Of a DNA stretch of 64,000 nt, positions 22,522 through 33,650 are shown piece by piece. Where the stretch lies: positions 51,922,274-51,986,273 of the forward strand of contig CM066998.1 of NCBI GenBank assembly GCA_033977485.1, given 5' to 3'. The stretch is from Hydrangea macrophylla (Eukaryota > Streptophyta > Magnoliopsida > Cornales > Hydrangeaceae). The notes under the pieces were generated by a model, which saw nothing but the letters and a program-made list of their open reading frames with translations, had not been told where the DNA came from and did no database searches. The translations under genes and the position numbers were made by a program. The stretch's first letter is position 1. Each line of letters opens with the position of its first letter.

Positions 22522-23577
22522 GTGAAACATGGAGGTGCTATCCAAATTTCAAATTTTGCTAGAGCTGCGATAGAAAACATGGCATTGTATGATCCTGCTC
22601 AACTTACTGCTTGGCTGAACATCACAGATGGGGTCGAACAGATCAACCTCTTCAGTTATGGCTTGACTGAGCTATTCTCTCTTTGCCAAATGACCCTGAA
22701 TGCTGAGTTCGTACGTGCTGCTATTGCTCACTGGGATCTGGTAAATCATGTTTTCAATTTCAATGGCCTGGAGATGTGCCCCATGTTTGAGGAATTCTGT
22801 GCTATCCTCGGCTTCGATCCAGACTCAAACTTGATTCTTCCTATTGCTGATACCCCCAGCCCTACTCGTGGCTTGGCTGAATACCTTGACTGTTCAACTA
22901 CCGTCTCTCGCCGACTGGTTCAGGATGAAGTTCTTGACATTGCTTCTGTCATTGCTTGTTATGCTAACCCTGGAAATGTCAGCGTTTATAATGCTACCCA
23001 TGGGGTTGCCCTGATCTTGTGCATAACTTCACATTTCCTGTTCTCGAGCATTTCCAGTGCTTTCGTGCATGTCTGCCTTGGGCTGAAATCAAGTAAGAAC
23101 CCCATGGCCATGGTTCTAGCTGAAACTCTGAATGGTTTGGATAATGCCTTCGACCAAGAGACTCTTCTTCTTTCTGGGGCGCCTTTGGTGTTACAAGCTT
23201 TGTTGTATGAACATCTTCAACTGTGGATAGGCCATGTACCACCAGTTTACTTTTGCAGAGCTGTGCTTCATTCTTACTACACTTTTGCCGACTGGGTTCG
23301 CATGATGAATACTCTATTTGAGGCAGGCATTTGCTGGATTGTGGGGCGTTGGGGCCTTCATGCTGTCACTACAAGCCTTGGGGATCACCAGAGAGTGTGG
23401 TTGATGGGTATGAGGGAAATTTCTTTCTATCACCCTCATCGGTTGGCTAGGCAGTACAGGCAGGTTCAAAAGGTCCCCCAGGGATTTACTGAGAGGGTCT
23501 TTGCTTCAAGAGTCAGAGCTGTTACCATTGTTGCTTTCATCAATGGTTGGACATACCGGGTAAAGGCCTTCTTCTAA
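22522..23577 (+). CDS. DUF7745-like extra ORF of Tat-2, antisense to pol
   Basis: 351 codons open without a break, the longest intact frame of Tat-2. Landmarks: GLEMCPMFEEFCAILGFDPD (about residues 86-105), a hydrophobic stretch GVALILCITSHFLFSSISSAF, MVLAETLNGLDNAFDQE, LSGAPLVLQALLYEHLQLW, ICWIVGRWGLHAV, and FYHPHRLARQYRQVQKVP near the C-terminus. This order resembles the plant retroelement-associated DUF7745 family, related to plant mobile domain proteins. ATG at 22522 or the in-frame ATG at 22579 could start it; a ccttgcag acceptor at 22509 suggests it is the last exon of a longer gene. It runs opposite to the integrase at 24240-25575. Role unknown; family call moderate. Confidence 0.6.
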   Translation: MKHGGAIQISNFARAAIENMALYDPAQLTAWLNITDGVEQINLFSYGLTELFSLCQMTLNAEFVRAAIAHWDLVNHVFNFNGLEMCPMFEEFCAILGFDPDSNLILPIADTPSPTRGLAEYLDCSTTVSRRLVQDEVLDIASVIACYANPGNVSVYNATHGVALILCITSHFLFSSISSAFVHVCLGLKSSKNPMAMVLAETLNGLDNAFDQETLLLSGAPLVLQALLYEHLQLWIGHVPPVYFCRAVLHSYYTFADWVRMMNTLFEAGICWIVGRWGLHAVTTSLGDHQRVWLMGMREISFYHPHRLARQYRQVQKVPQGFTERVFASRVRAVTIVAFINGWTYRVKAFF

Positions 23578-23844
23578 AGACCTTCGAAAAAATAAAAGAC
23601 ACAAAATAAGACTGGACTTGACAAATTCTGCTTCTTCCTCCAAGTGTCTTTGATATTTGTGATTGCTTTTGAAAAACTTTTATCTTTTCAATCATTCTTG
23701 CTTTTGTAATATTCAAAGCTTGTTTATTAATGAACTTAGGTTACTTTGAGAACCTTATTTTTTGCATCCTAGTTTTCTGAAAATGTTTTGTAACAAGATT
23801 TCGAGTAGATGTCACTCTTGGTACTTGCTTGGGCATGCTGGGGT
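23578..23844. other. Spacer between the Tat-2 antisense ORF and 3' repeats
   Basis: T-rich (tgtctttgatatttgtgatt...). It may be the 3' UTR of the extra ORF: an AATAAA-like tttattaatgaac occurs near 23725. No other feature. Confidence 0.4.
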
Positions 23845-24360
23845 GATTAGAGGCAAACAAGGCGGGTAGCCGAAGTTTGCCACTAGTTTGGGATATGGGT
23901 GGTTGTGAGGAAAACGAGGTAGATGACTAGAGTTTTCCCCTAGTTTAAGAGAGATTTAGGCAAACGAGGCGGGTGACCGGAGTTTGCCCCTAGAGTAAAG
24001 GGTGGTTCCTGGGTCATGGTAAGGACCGCAATTTTAATTTCTCTCATATGCTCATAACTTGTGCCTAGGCACCAGAGGAGTGACCTAGCGAGCTCTTTTC
24101 TCTCTTTTGTTATTGCTCTCTTTTGATTTAGCTCTAATTTTTGCCTAGACGTCCTTTCGGATTTTCGACCTAGCGAGCCACCCTTCTTTTCTTTTTGAAA
24201 GTTTGCCTACGTACCCCAGAGAGGGGATCAGGTCCAACGTAGTTCAAGCCAAGGTAGGAAAGAAATGGGTTGTTTTACAGTGGCTAGGACGACTGAACCA
24301 AGGAGGTTGCCTACGTATCCTCGAGTGGGAATCAGGTCGAGCGTAGTTCAAGGCAAGGCT
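23845..24360 (-). repeat. Tat-2 post-integrase repeat region
   Basis: Three copies of a roughly 45-bp unit (ggcaaacaaggcgggtagcc, ggaaaacgaggtagatgact, ggcaaacgaggcgggtgacc) at 23850-23985, then the gacctagcgagc doublet (24082, 24168) and the gcctacgta...cgtagttc doublet (24206-24246, 24308-24350). Same arrangement as Tat-1 5797-6289. Confidence 0.65.
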
Positions 24361-25575
24361 TTTGGAAAAAGATGTGGTTTTAGAGTCAAGCATAGTACTT
24401 TTTAAGACGATCAAGGTTAATTGGTTCTTTGAATTCGACACTATCAAGGTCCATGAGGTAGGTCGCTCCTCCGAAAAGGATAATTTTGATGATATAAGGG
24501 CCAACCCATTTAAGTTTGAACTTTCTGCGCAAATCAAAGATTGGTGCCTGCAACTCTTTAAGGACAAGATCTCCTTTGACATGTTTCCTCGGATGGACCT
24601 TCTTGTTAAAAGCGCGGGCTATCCTCTTTTGATAAATTTGGACATGGTTGACTGCCGAGAGACACTTTTCATCTATGAGTGCCAACTCTTCGTACTTTTC
24701 CCTTAGCCAATCGAATTCAGAGATTTCACATTCAGCCATCACTCACAATGATGGTAATTCTATTTCGACCGGAAGTACTACTTCCATCCCGAATACTAAA
24801 GAATAAGGAGTCCCTCCTATTGACATCCTCATCGATGTTCTGTACCCCCAAAGTGAAAATGGTAGCTTCTCGTGCCAATCTTTGTAGGTATCTGCAGATT
24901 TCTGGAGGATGGTCTTGACATTCTTGTTTGCGGCTTCGATTGCCCCATTGGTTTGCAGAAATACGGTGATGACTCATGATAAGTGATTTTATGTTCCTCA
25001 AGCAGATCTTTGACTTCTGCTTTGAAATGACTTTCAATGTCCGAATAATCTCATGGGGGACTCCATAGCGACAGATGAGATTTCTTTTGATGAAATTGGC
25101 TACTTCCTTGGCCCCTAACTTGGTGTAGGATGCAGCTTTAACCCACTTTGTGAAGTATTCAATGTCTACCAGGATGTATCTATTCCCATTTGAAGCTTTT
25201 GGGACAATATCACCGATGATGTCAATTCCCCAGGCTGAAAATGGCCATGGAGAGGTCATACTGTAGAGTAGAGATGGCGGTACATGTATCATGTTTACGT
25301 GGATTTGGGACTTGTGTGGCATATTTTCACGTACATGCAACAATCTTTTTCCAATGTTGTCCAGTAATATCCTTGTCTTATGATCTTCTTAGCTAGCATG
25401 TGACCATTCATGTACAGACTGCACACCCCATCATGTATCCCTTCCATCATCCTTCTGGCGCTCCTTCTGAACAAGCAAGTTAGGTTGTGACCGTTATACC
25501 CTTTCTTTAGCAGTTTTCCCCCACAGATGATGAACTGTGCAGCGAACCTTTTGATGGCACTTTTGTCTTTTATGA
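24240..25575 (-). pseudogene. Tat-2 integrase, truncated and frameshifted
   Basis: Minus strand 24732-25343 reads MLHVRENMPHKSQIHVNMIH, WGIDIIGDIVPKASNGNRYI, FTKWVKAASYTKLGAKEVAN and YGVPHEII. The second catalytic Asp block is shifted out of frame just after. 24386-24742 continues with KKVHPRKHVKGDLVLKELQA-like tail (…KWVGPYIIKIILFGGATYL). The sequence parallels Tat-1 6290-7472 and stops matching at about 25575, where unrelated DNA begins. Confidence 0.8.
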
Positions 25576-27726
25576 TTTTTTATGGAGATCATCCCTACTG
25601 TGTCTAGAACATATATCAAAAAGCCAAATCAATATTGAAGTTACAAATTGAGAGAAATCATATAAACAAGAGAGGTTACACAGAAACAAAATCCGTACTG
25701 TCTACTGAAATATAGAAAAATCCTAGAAACTGAAAACAAAACATTTGGATGCCTATATTATACAAAACGTTCCCTAAGACACTAAAGTTCAAGGGAAAAA
25801 TGAGTTGGAACCACTCCTTTTGGAAAAGTTTTCTGGAAAACAAGTTGCAAGTCAACCAAGTTGCTGTTACAAAGAAAACAGAATGTTTGGAAGGAATGTT
25901 TGGGTCAAAATGGAGCCCTTCCAAGTGCTTTTAAATCAAATCAAAAATCATGGTTGTTCCTTCATGAGTTAGGAAGACTTTACAAGTGGCCTTGCAACTA
26001 TCCATTGAGTATTGAACTCAGAATGAGATTTTAAAGTTGAACTACTCAATGTTTTGAAGATTTTGAGAAAACAAATGATTTATTTCTTGAAACCAAAATG
26101 AATGGTTTAAGAGGGGTTTGGAAAAGGGGGTTTTGGGAGTATATTTCAAGCACCAAATGGAGATTATGACCCCTTGTAATATCCACTTCAAACTCATCAT
26201 CTAGCACTTCCAAGATTGTTGGAGAAACTTGGAACATAACTTCAAGAATACTTAGGAAGTATTGAAGTTAGAACCATCCTCTATCAAACATGTTTTTGAG
26301 GTCAAGAGCTACTATCCATAAGGATTCACTCACCTCAAACACCATGTCATCATCTAGATGATGATAAACACGAAAAAAATTAAAAAAATAAAAAGAAATG
26401 AGGTAAGAAGAGATGAACATATATGAACAAGCAAACAAATAGCAATCAATAGATTATAATCATTGAGATGTTGCACATGTAACTTGGTGTTTCACTCATA
26501 TGTAGTGACATTTGGACAGGAAGTAGCTTCCTAACTCATAAATGCTCAAGAATGGTGGTTGGGTGTATTGAATGTGGAGTATGGATGAAAGTAATGAAAG
26601 AAAACAAGTTTAGAACTCACTTTTATATATAAAAAAAATCTGCGGAAGAAATTCACTTTTCTCTCTTCTAACCTTATCTCTATCTATTTCTCTCTACAAC
26701 TTCTCCAAAGCTTTTCATTTTCCATCCCCAAAATGAAGAGTCAAGGGGGGTTTATATAGGCCAATTTGGGGCGAGTTTGTGATTTAAAAAGTGCTCCTAT
26801 TGGTCCTAAACATCTGTGAACAAGAAACTACATCGTTTTGGTTTTCAATTATTTAATTTGGGGCCACAAAACAAATTACAAAAATGGAGCTATCTGGAGG
26901 AGAGTGTCGCGGTAGCACTGGGCTTGTGCCACAGCGGCAGTGGGCCATTACGGCAGTGGCACTGCTCCTCAGATGCCCTGATTATTCTGTTTAGGCCCCC
27001 AGAGGTTTCGGTATTCGCGAAAGGCCCTATTTCGTCCGAAATTCACAGAAAATGCGCACAAACTTCAAATCAAGCTTGTGATATACCGTTGGAAAGGTAA
27101 TGGAGTCTACTTTTCATAAAAATAGTTTGGTGATAGGTCACTTTGAAAAGTTTTGCGTTATTCACAATAAAAGCCGATTTGATCGCCTTTTTCACCTTTG
27201 AAAATTCATAATAAATCCGTTAGAAATTATGTGCGATATACCATTGGAAAGTTATTGACCTCTAGTATCCATGAAAAATATTTGAAAAATGATACGGTGC
27301 TCTGGTCTCCAAGTCAACTTTTAGGTCAAACCGATCAAACTAGTTTTGACATGATTTGGGATGATCTCAGAACTTTCGGATGAATTCGAATGATCTCGGT
27401 CAAACCTGGGTCAAACCGGTCAATGGGGACTTTCCAGGAACTTCTAGGACTTCCGGGGGTCACTGAGAGTTGATGTTTTCATCCGATTTTGTTTTAAAAC
27501 TCATTTTATTACTTTTCTTATGACGTAGTGGGTTTCCAGAACTTTTGGACCAAATCTAGGAGCGTTTGGGCTTTCAGGGCCATTTTGGTCATTTGTACCA
27601 CTTTCTGAGCATTTTTATAGATAGAACTAACTTCTAGGAGTCCTTTTAGAGTCTTTTTCTATCATCGTGAACTACCAAGCTATGGGTCTCCTAAATCTGA
27701 TAGCCGTCAAAATGGGGTGTCTACAC
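25576..27726. other. Unclassified LTR-like block ending GGGGTGTCTACA
   Basis: No coding signal in 2.1 kb. Plus-strand TTTATATAGG at 26752 looks like a TATA box. A motif gatatacc(g/a)ttggaaagg is duplicated (about 27081 and 27237). The right edge reads aaaatggggtgtctaca, whose complement (TGTAGACACCCC) is a familiar plant LTR terminus. It separates the Tat-2 primer site from its integrase, so it is either a solo LTR or a deletion relic. Orientation is undecided. Confidence 0.35.
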
Positions 27727-27768
27727 ATGGTGATCAGTGAAGAATTTTTATTGCTGGAAAATTGTCAT

Positions 27769-27786
27769 TTCCCATAGACGGTGCCA
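27769..27786 (-). other. Primer-binding site of Tat-2 (degenerate)
   Basis: Complement reads TGGCACCGTCTATGGGAA, two changes from the TGGCGCCGTCTGTGGGAA site widespread in plant gypsy elements. It sits 3 nt from the TCA end of the adjacent LTR. Confidence 0.6.
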
Positions 27787-27789
27787 AAT

Positions 27790-28371
27790 TGATGATGCCA
27801 AATTTTGGATATAGAGTAAGACGAAGAAGACAAGAGAAATTGTTTGTGGTTCGGCCCTGTTAACGACGAGACCTATGTCCACGGGTGTGTCGAAGCACTT
27901 GCACTATAGTGTAAAGCAGCCAGGGACCTTTGGTGAACCAACAAGAGACTGAAACTACCAGAGGCCGGCCGGGTAGAATGTCTTCCTGTGTATGGTATGT
28001 GAAATTTTGATCCCCTACGATGGGGTGAGGGGTTCTTTTTATAATACAAGAAACCTCCTCATACATGGTAAGTTTTATTGATAAGGTAATATAATCCGAT
28101 TGGATTTGATTAGCACAAATCATGCGAGTTTCCTAATTAGATTAGAAAACTACCTATTCATTTTATCTATATCCTAGCTGGCGTAGGAGGCAATATGGAA
28201 GGTTCTGGATCACATTATGGACATCGACTGAGTTGTACCCATATCGAATCGTGCCTGGGCTGGATTCCCGACCTATGAGTCGGTATTCATATGACAGATC
28301 ATACCAGACGGGGTGACCCTGGCCTGACCAGCTGTGGAGCCCTGTTCCTACTGGTTAAATATTTTTGTACA
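27790..28371 (-). repeat. Probable 5' LTR of Tat-2 (582 bp)
   Basis: Minus strand begins TGTACAAAAATATTTAACC and ends GGCATCATCA, directly before the primer site. A TATAAAA box (complement of 28037-28043) lies about 330 bp into it, leaving about 250 bp of transcribed R-U5, a normal LTR layout. No second copy exists in the window, so the outer edge is provisional. Confidence 0.45.
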
Positions 28372-28453
28372 AATCACATACATACATACATAAATATATA
28401 CATGCTAAATTCTTATAAACATAGATCTATCAGATATATATATATACATTCAA

Positions 28454-28458
28454 ACCCT
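28454..28458. repeat. Target-site duplication CCTAG, left
   Basis: CCTAG directly precedes the Athila-2 LTR and is repeated at 43078-43082, proving insertion of the complete element at this point. Confidence 0.9.
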
Positions 28459-30096
28459 AGTGACACGAGAATTTTTCTGTGCGCTCTTGTGCAATACCCA
28501 AGTGTAGGTAGACATGCAAGTAGTAACTGGTAAGACCAGGTCGATCCCACAGGGAAGGTGTTGACCTATTGAATTAGACTAACCTCAAAAGAAAGCAAAA
28601 TAAAATGAATAAGATTAAACAATGGTGCGGAACACAAAGTTCCACAAACTAAGATTACTAATGAAGATAATTCAGATTAAATTAACGATCTAACTAGCTA
28701 GTTAAAACAGTACTCTAAATTAGGATGTTTAACTTTAAGAAGAAAGTGTTGGGATTACACGAATCCACAGTAATCTAGCTATCTACCATGCATTTGCCTT
28801 GAAGCACGAAGGAGTACATTACCCACAGTTTTCCGTATTCCTCTAAAGATAGAGAATCCATGGCCCTTTCATGACCGGGACCATATCATCACAATTAAGT
28901 TAAAATACGTGAAAGCGGTTTAATCCAATAGTTAAGACTCGCACCCTCAATGGTGTTAGCATTGAAGGTGGTTTGCAAAATGTATTGAAAGAAAATGCCT
29001 TAGGGCCTTAGTTTTAAAAACTGTTTTGACAAACTGAGCATTTTTGGGACAGAATGATAACAAATCTTAAAACAAAAGGTCCTGGAATACTGCAGGGAAC
29101 ATCCTCAAGAATCAGGGAGTTCGATCGATCGACGCGCTTTCGATCGATCGAAGACCTTCATCCCTCAATCGATCGAAATGGATTCGATCGCTTGACTGTC
29201 TCTGGTTTGATCGATCGAACTAACTCCGATCGATCGAACACAGCGATTATTCTGCTCCATGGCAGAGGCTGGAGATCACTGTTTCATCGTGTTCTCCCAA
29301 CCTGGGACTACTCAGACATCGTCTGGAGTGTCACAGATTGATATTTAACGTAAGAAAACATTAAAGCCTTGTTTGGTTGAGAGTTTTTCATGGAAACTAT
29401 AAAAACTATGGATTTGAAAGTATCTAGCATGTAATACTATGAGATGAACGATTAAACTACGACTACAAAGTGCAGAATGTAAATGGACAATATATAAATA
29501 ACCTGGAACGCAGAGTACTTGTATTAAACTAAAGAAATCCAATGCACAAAGTAAACTCCAATGAAAAACCTACAAAACAAACACAAAAACTCTATCTCTC
29601 TCTCTAAAACTAGAAAACTAAAATGTGGCCGTCCCTCTGGACGTATACAATACACATATATATAAGAAAACCTAAGAACTAGGGTTAAAAACCCGCATCT
29701 GCTGCCCACGCGAAGGTTACTGGAAATACCACGTTCGATCGATCGAACTGTTCTCGATCGATCGAACCCTTAATCCTCAAGCGCTTCAACACTCTTCAAG
29801 CGATCGAACGCTCGATCGATCGAACTGGATTAGATCGATCGAACTCCAAATTCCAGCTTTGACTTCTTTTGTTTTCATTCCAGCATTCCATTTATCCTGA
29901 TGTTCATCTGTTTAGTCCACACAGCAGTGATCTGCACAAACAACAGCTAAAACAATACAACTTATCATAGATTAATCATATTGTATGAAAATTAGCCTTG
30001 TAATGCAAATTGCAGATAAAACGGGAAGTTGTGATAAAAACTAATACAATTCTTCCTTTTAGCGCGGTTGTATTTTACAAATACCCCCGCTTTGCA
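28459..30096 (-). repeat. Athila-2 3' LTR
   Basis: 1,638 bp, plus-strand ends TGACACGAG...CTTTGCA. TATA-like box near 29660. GATCGATC palindrome clusters at 29120-29240 and 29735-29840. Nearly identical to 41442-43077. Confidence 0.95.
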
Positions 30097-31041
30097 CAAC
30101 CTCCAACTAGCTTATTGCTAGTCCCTAGCGATAAAGCGGAAATAAAATAAAATAAAAACTCCTAAACTAATACTACAACGACTAAGAAAACAAAGGAAAA
30201 CTAAAAACAACCTAAACTAAGATAGAAAGAAAAATCCTAACTCACTTTCGCAGGAATCGCGGTTGCATTTAGCGAATGCAACAAGCCGTTAAACCCCTAG
30301 GTTCCCCCTAGTGGACGAGTGTTGTCTCGTGAGGGTTTGCAGTGAATATACCCACAAAATTCTCCAATTTTAAGCTCAAAAAGATTTAGAATATCTTGTA
30401 GAATTCTCCCTCCCATTAAACTGTTAATTTAGCTCTACAATAATATACTATCCTCTATCAACCCATGAAAGAGATCCACATGCTCCCCTATATCACCAAG
30501 TAAAATATAACAAATGTATTACCATCATGCACCCGTGTGTGTGTGAATTTAACAACTATGCGTCCAACCCTATTAAGAGTTATCTAGACTATTGTACCTT
30601 GAAAAACTTGCAGTTTTAGCTCAATTCTCACATTGGTCGCACTCAAAAAGAACGTTTCTCAGAAACTTGCTTTACAATGATCGCACATCGTATGAAAACT
30701 TTGATAAGGATGATATTCTAAGTGCTAATGCTTTCATACTTGACTCTATGAAAAACGGACATTTAAGAGTGTATAGTCTCATGAATGGAACACTACTTAC
30801 TAGAGGAGCGAAATACCGTGGATAACTCAACTCACACTTCCATGTTCAAATCAATTGTTGAGAATCTTCAAGACTTTGAATTGCGGCTTTTATTTAGTAG
30901 GTGGGAGTGTCGTAGAGAAGAGTGTGCTTTTTAGTATGTGATGGAATTTCAACTTCTCTTTTTATTCTTTATTCTTTTTTCCACCCAATCTCCCATTCAT
31001 TTCATATGCTCTTTTTCTATTCTCCTTCATTCATCAAGTTT

Positions 31042-31073
<32 letters not shown>

Positions 31074-32243
31074 CTTTTTGCCTGCCACAACTACTTACTT
31101 CCATTTCACATACTTTGATGACTCATTCTCAACAAATATATCAAACGGCTCAATGAGGTCAAGGTATAGATCAAGGATTTGGATTCTTGTGATTACATTG
31201 GAAATATTTAATTGGTGTGGGATCAGGGATGAAACAATTCAATGAATGTAAGTAAAAGCTATATCAGGTAAAAGAATGGGTAAACGATGGCTTATATCAT
31301 TTTCTCAACTTTCAATTTTTAGCACTTAAGTGTTCATTGAGTGTAATTGGTAAATCCTGAACGTTCTCCTCTAACAAGCAATCAAGACTTTTAAAGAAAA
31401 CTGAGACTTAACAACGAATTCACCAAGTATATGCAAGAAAGACCATTCGACAATGTATGAGAATCCCCTCAGAAATGACGATTGACTCAATGGCTCTCAA
31501 AGGGTTATTAGCTTCCACTACTTGTTCTGTTCGCACAATATTCATATTAACTCAACTTTCAGGTTTTCTACATAGCTGCCAATTAGTGCGTAAAAGTATT
31601 GGGTACATAATAGCTTCACAAATGCAATTCATTTCAGTGATACAGAAAACGCGTGGATTTAATCCATAAAAAGATGAGAATACTACAAATGTGTCATTGT
31701 CTAATTAACAAGCAGGAGAGATTATTCAGAGTTATTCTATCAATACGATTCAATATTAAAAAATTTTCAAAATTTTCAAAATTTTAACAGACTGCGTTCT
31801 CATTAAATTTAAAACATATCCAAGTGCAAAACCTGATCATTACGGGTGTATACCTATCTATTATTTCCTACCCCCAACTGAAAACAACAAAGTCCCCAGA
31901 AGTTGATTTTCAATAAATAAAATAGATGGGTATCACCTGTATGGAGCAAATTGATGATAGCAAGCATAGCAACCTGGCATAGAAAAGTAGAACACAATCT
32001 CCAAAACAACCAGGATCAATAGATAAAAGAAACACGATAAAAACCATGATCCAAACAATCTAAACCACTGTAATAGGAACAAAATAAAATAAAAGCAGGG
32101 ATAAATAATGTCCATACAGAACCAACCAACCAGATAGTCCAACCAAAACAACCAACATGTCCAACCAACCAAAACCATAACCAAAATCAGTACAATAACT
32201 AACCAAAAAAAAAAACACATAAACACCACCTCCCCAACTAAAA
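30097..32243 (-). other. Athila-2 3' untranslated region; no gene seen
   Basis: 2.1 kb between extra ORF B and the 3' LTR. It contains a T35-40 run at about 31042-31075 and AT-rich DNA. The purine tract expected before the 3' LTR (complement of 30097-30115, reading gctagttggaggttg) is weak. No convincing ORF on either strand. Confidence 0.6.
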
Positions 32244-33650
32244 CTAATCGACACCGGAAGGCGCATCATCAGCTACATCAGAAGGGATGTCGATGGGAGC
32301 AGGTGGCAACAGGGTAGTAGCAGGGGCAGTAGCAGATGGATCGGCAGCAGCAGAGGAAAAAGGATCGGCAGCAGCAGAATCCGGGGCAGCAGAAGATGAT
32401 GGATCAGTAGTAGGTGGTGCAGACGGGGCCATCGATGGATGCTGAGTAGAATGAACAGCCGAATCGACCCCAATATGAATCAATATGGACTCCAGCAGGG
32501 TCTGCAGATGGTCCATCCGGCCCTCAAGTCTAATCCTGGCCTCTCTCTCCTCCAATAGTAGCTCGTGAACTGTCGGGAGAGGCACAGAGGAAGAAGACTC
32601 TTCCTGGGCCTGAGTCTGCGACCGCTGTCGCAGCTCAAACTGCCGAACCGCAGCAACCGGATCCTCCTCGTCATCATCGGAATCAAGCTCCTCCACCTCG
32701 GTGGGTGTCCCTGAAGCTCCCGCCTCCGTGTCCGTCCCACCACGCCTCTTCTTCCTCCCCCTCACCCGCGATTTCCCTTTTCCCTTTCGCTTTCTCTTCT
32801 TACCGTCAGAGCGGCGAGCCACCGCCTCGCTGAAACGGCGGGGGGAAGGGCGAACATCATCTCCAGCAAGCTCGGGGAAACCGGCATCAGCCATAACTCT
32901 GTGAATAGCCCAAGCACCCTTTAGGTGCTTCTTGGACGAGATAAAACGGGTGGGGTGGACCATAAAGTCAATGTAGAGGCGTGGTATGCAAACCGGCTAT
33001 CCCGTCCCTACTGCAAATAAGACTCGCGCATACCAAGCCGCGATCTTCTCTCGATAGGAGGTCACTAGGAGGCAGTTGCTGAGGACCAGGTGGATCATGT
33101 GGTAGCCATCAGTGAGGAAGTGGTCCTCAATCAAAGCATCGCCATCCCAAGACGGAACGGCGCCTCCAGTAAGCTCACGGATAATGGTGGATGGTGGGGT
33201 CTCAGGTGCATCAGGCCTGTGGGGGCAAACATAATCTGGTACCTCTGGTACCCCCAACGCGGCCGAAACGGTAGCGGGACTGATGATGAACGGGCGACTC
33301 CGGAAGAAGGCATGGTATGTGAATGGTGCAACCGGGTCACGGATCTTCGTAGCGCACGCTCCTCATATCCAGGACAGATTTACACTCTTGGCCAATGAAA
33401 GAAGATGGAACCAATGGGGCATAGAGCGGATCCGTGTCAGGAACCATGGGCTCTCTGTCCAGACGTACTCAATAGGGCGCTCGATCATCACCATCCACGT
33501 CTGAAAATGCCGCTCATACCATAGCCTGTCCTCGTCATTCCGGAACCCATGTGCGGGTACCGGATCTGGTATAATAAGGCTGAGGGGCTTGGACTTATGG
33601 TAGCCCGTCACTGGATTCATTGCGGCAGCCCTGAAAATAGACCACAACAT
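32244..33650 (-). pseudogene. Athila-2 extra ORF B: plant transposon-protein-like domain plus nuclear-type tail
   Basis: One frame spans 33650 to 32244, cut only by two stops (33363-33365 TGA, 32997-32999 TAG). A ttttcag acceptor at about 33633 suggests it starts as an exon. N-terminal part: MNPVTGYHKSKPLSLIIPDP, DEDRLWYERHFQTWMVMIER, FFRSRPFIISPATVSAALGV, IIRELTGGAVPSWDGDALIE, LTDGYHMIHLVLSNCLLVTS, IAAWYARVLFAVGTG. This resembles the 'putative plant transposon protein' domain found 3' of pol in Athila elements. The C-terminal 239 codons (32244-32963) are uninterrupted: a strongly basic stretch (KKRKRKGKGKSRVRGRKKRR, a likely nuclear or nucleic-acid-binding signal), an acidic run (DSDDDEEDP), a coiled-coil-like segment (LLLEEREARIRLEGRMDHL) and an Ala/Pro/Ser-rich tail. 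Absent from Athila-1 because of truncation. Function unknown. Confidence 0.6.

Larger units (their letters stand above)
20875..28371 (-). mobile_element. Tat-2: rearranged second Tat element
   Basis: Composite minus-strand element. Right to left: probable 5' LTR (28371-27790), primer site (27786-27769), a foreign LTR-like block (27726-25576) in place of gag and most of pol, integrase (25575-24240), repeat-rich 3' region (24360-23845), then two extra genes on the opposite (plus) strand (20943-23577). No 3' LTR: the left edge abuts Athila-1 at 20874. Extra antisense ORFs between pol and the 3' LTR are known in plant Tat elements. Confidence 0.6.

Noticed and set aside
29054..29341. ORF with repeated RSIE/DR motifs in the Athila LTR (also 13471-13758, 42035-42286)
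   Set aside because: It is the translation of the GATCGATC palindromes; it recurs only because the LTR recurs, on either strand, and has no domain.
30938..31245. Phe-rich hydrophobic ORFs
   Set aside because: Produced by the poly-T run at about 31042-31075.
31933..32269. Trp/Phe/Leu-rich minus-strand ORFs resembling membrane proteins
   Set aside because: Low-complexity translation of A/C-rich 3' UTR (accaaccaacc repeats); no start context and no counterpart elsewhere.
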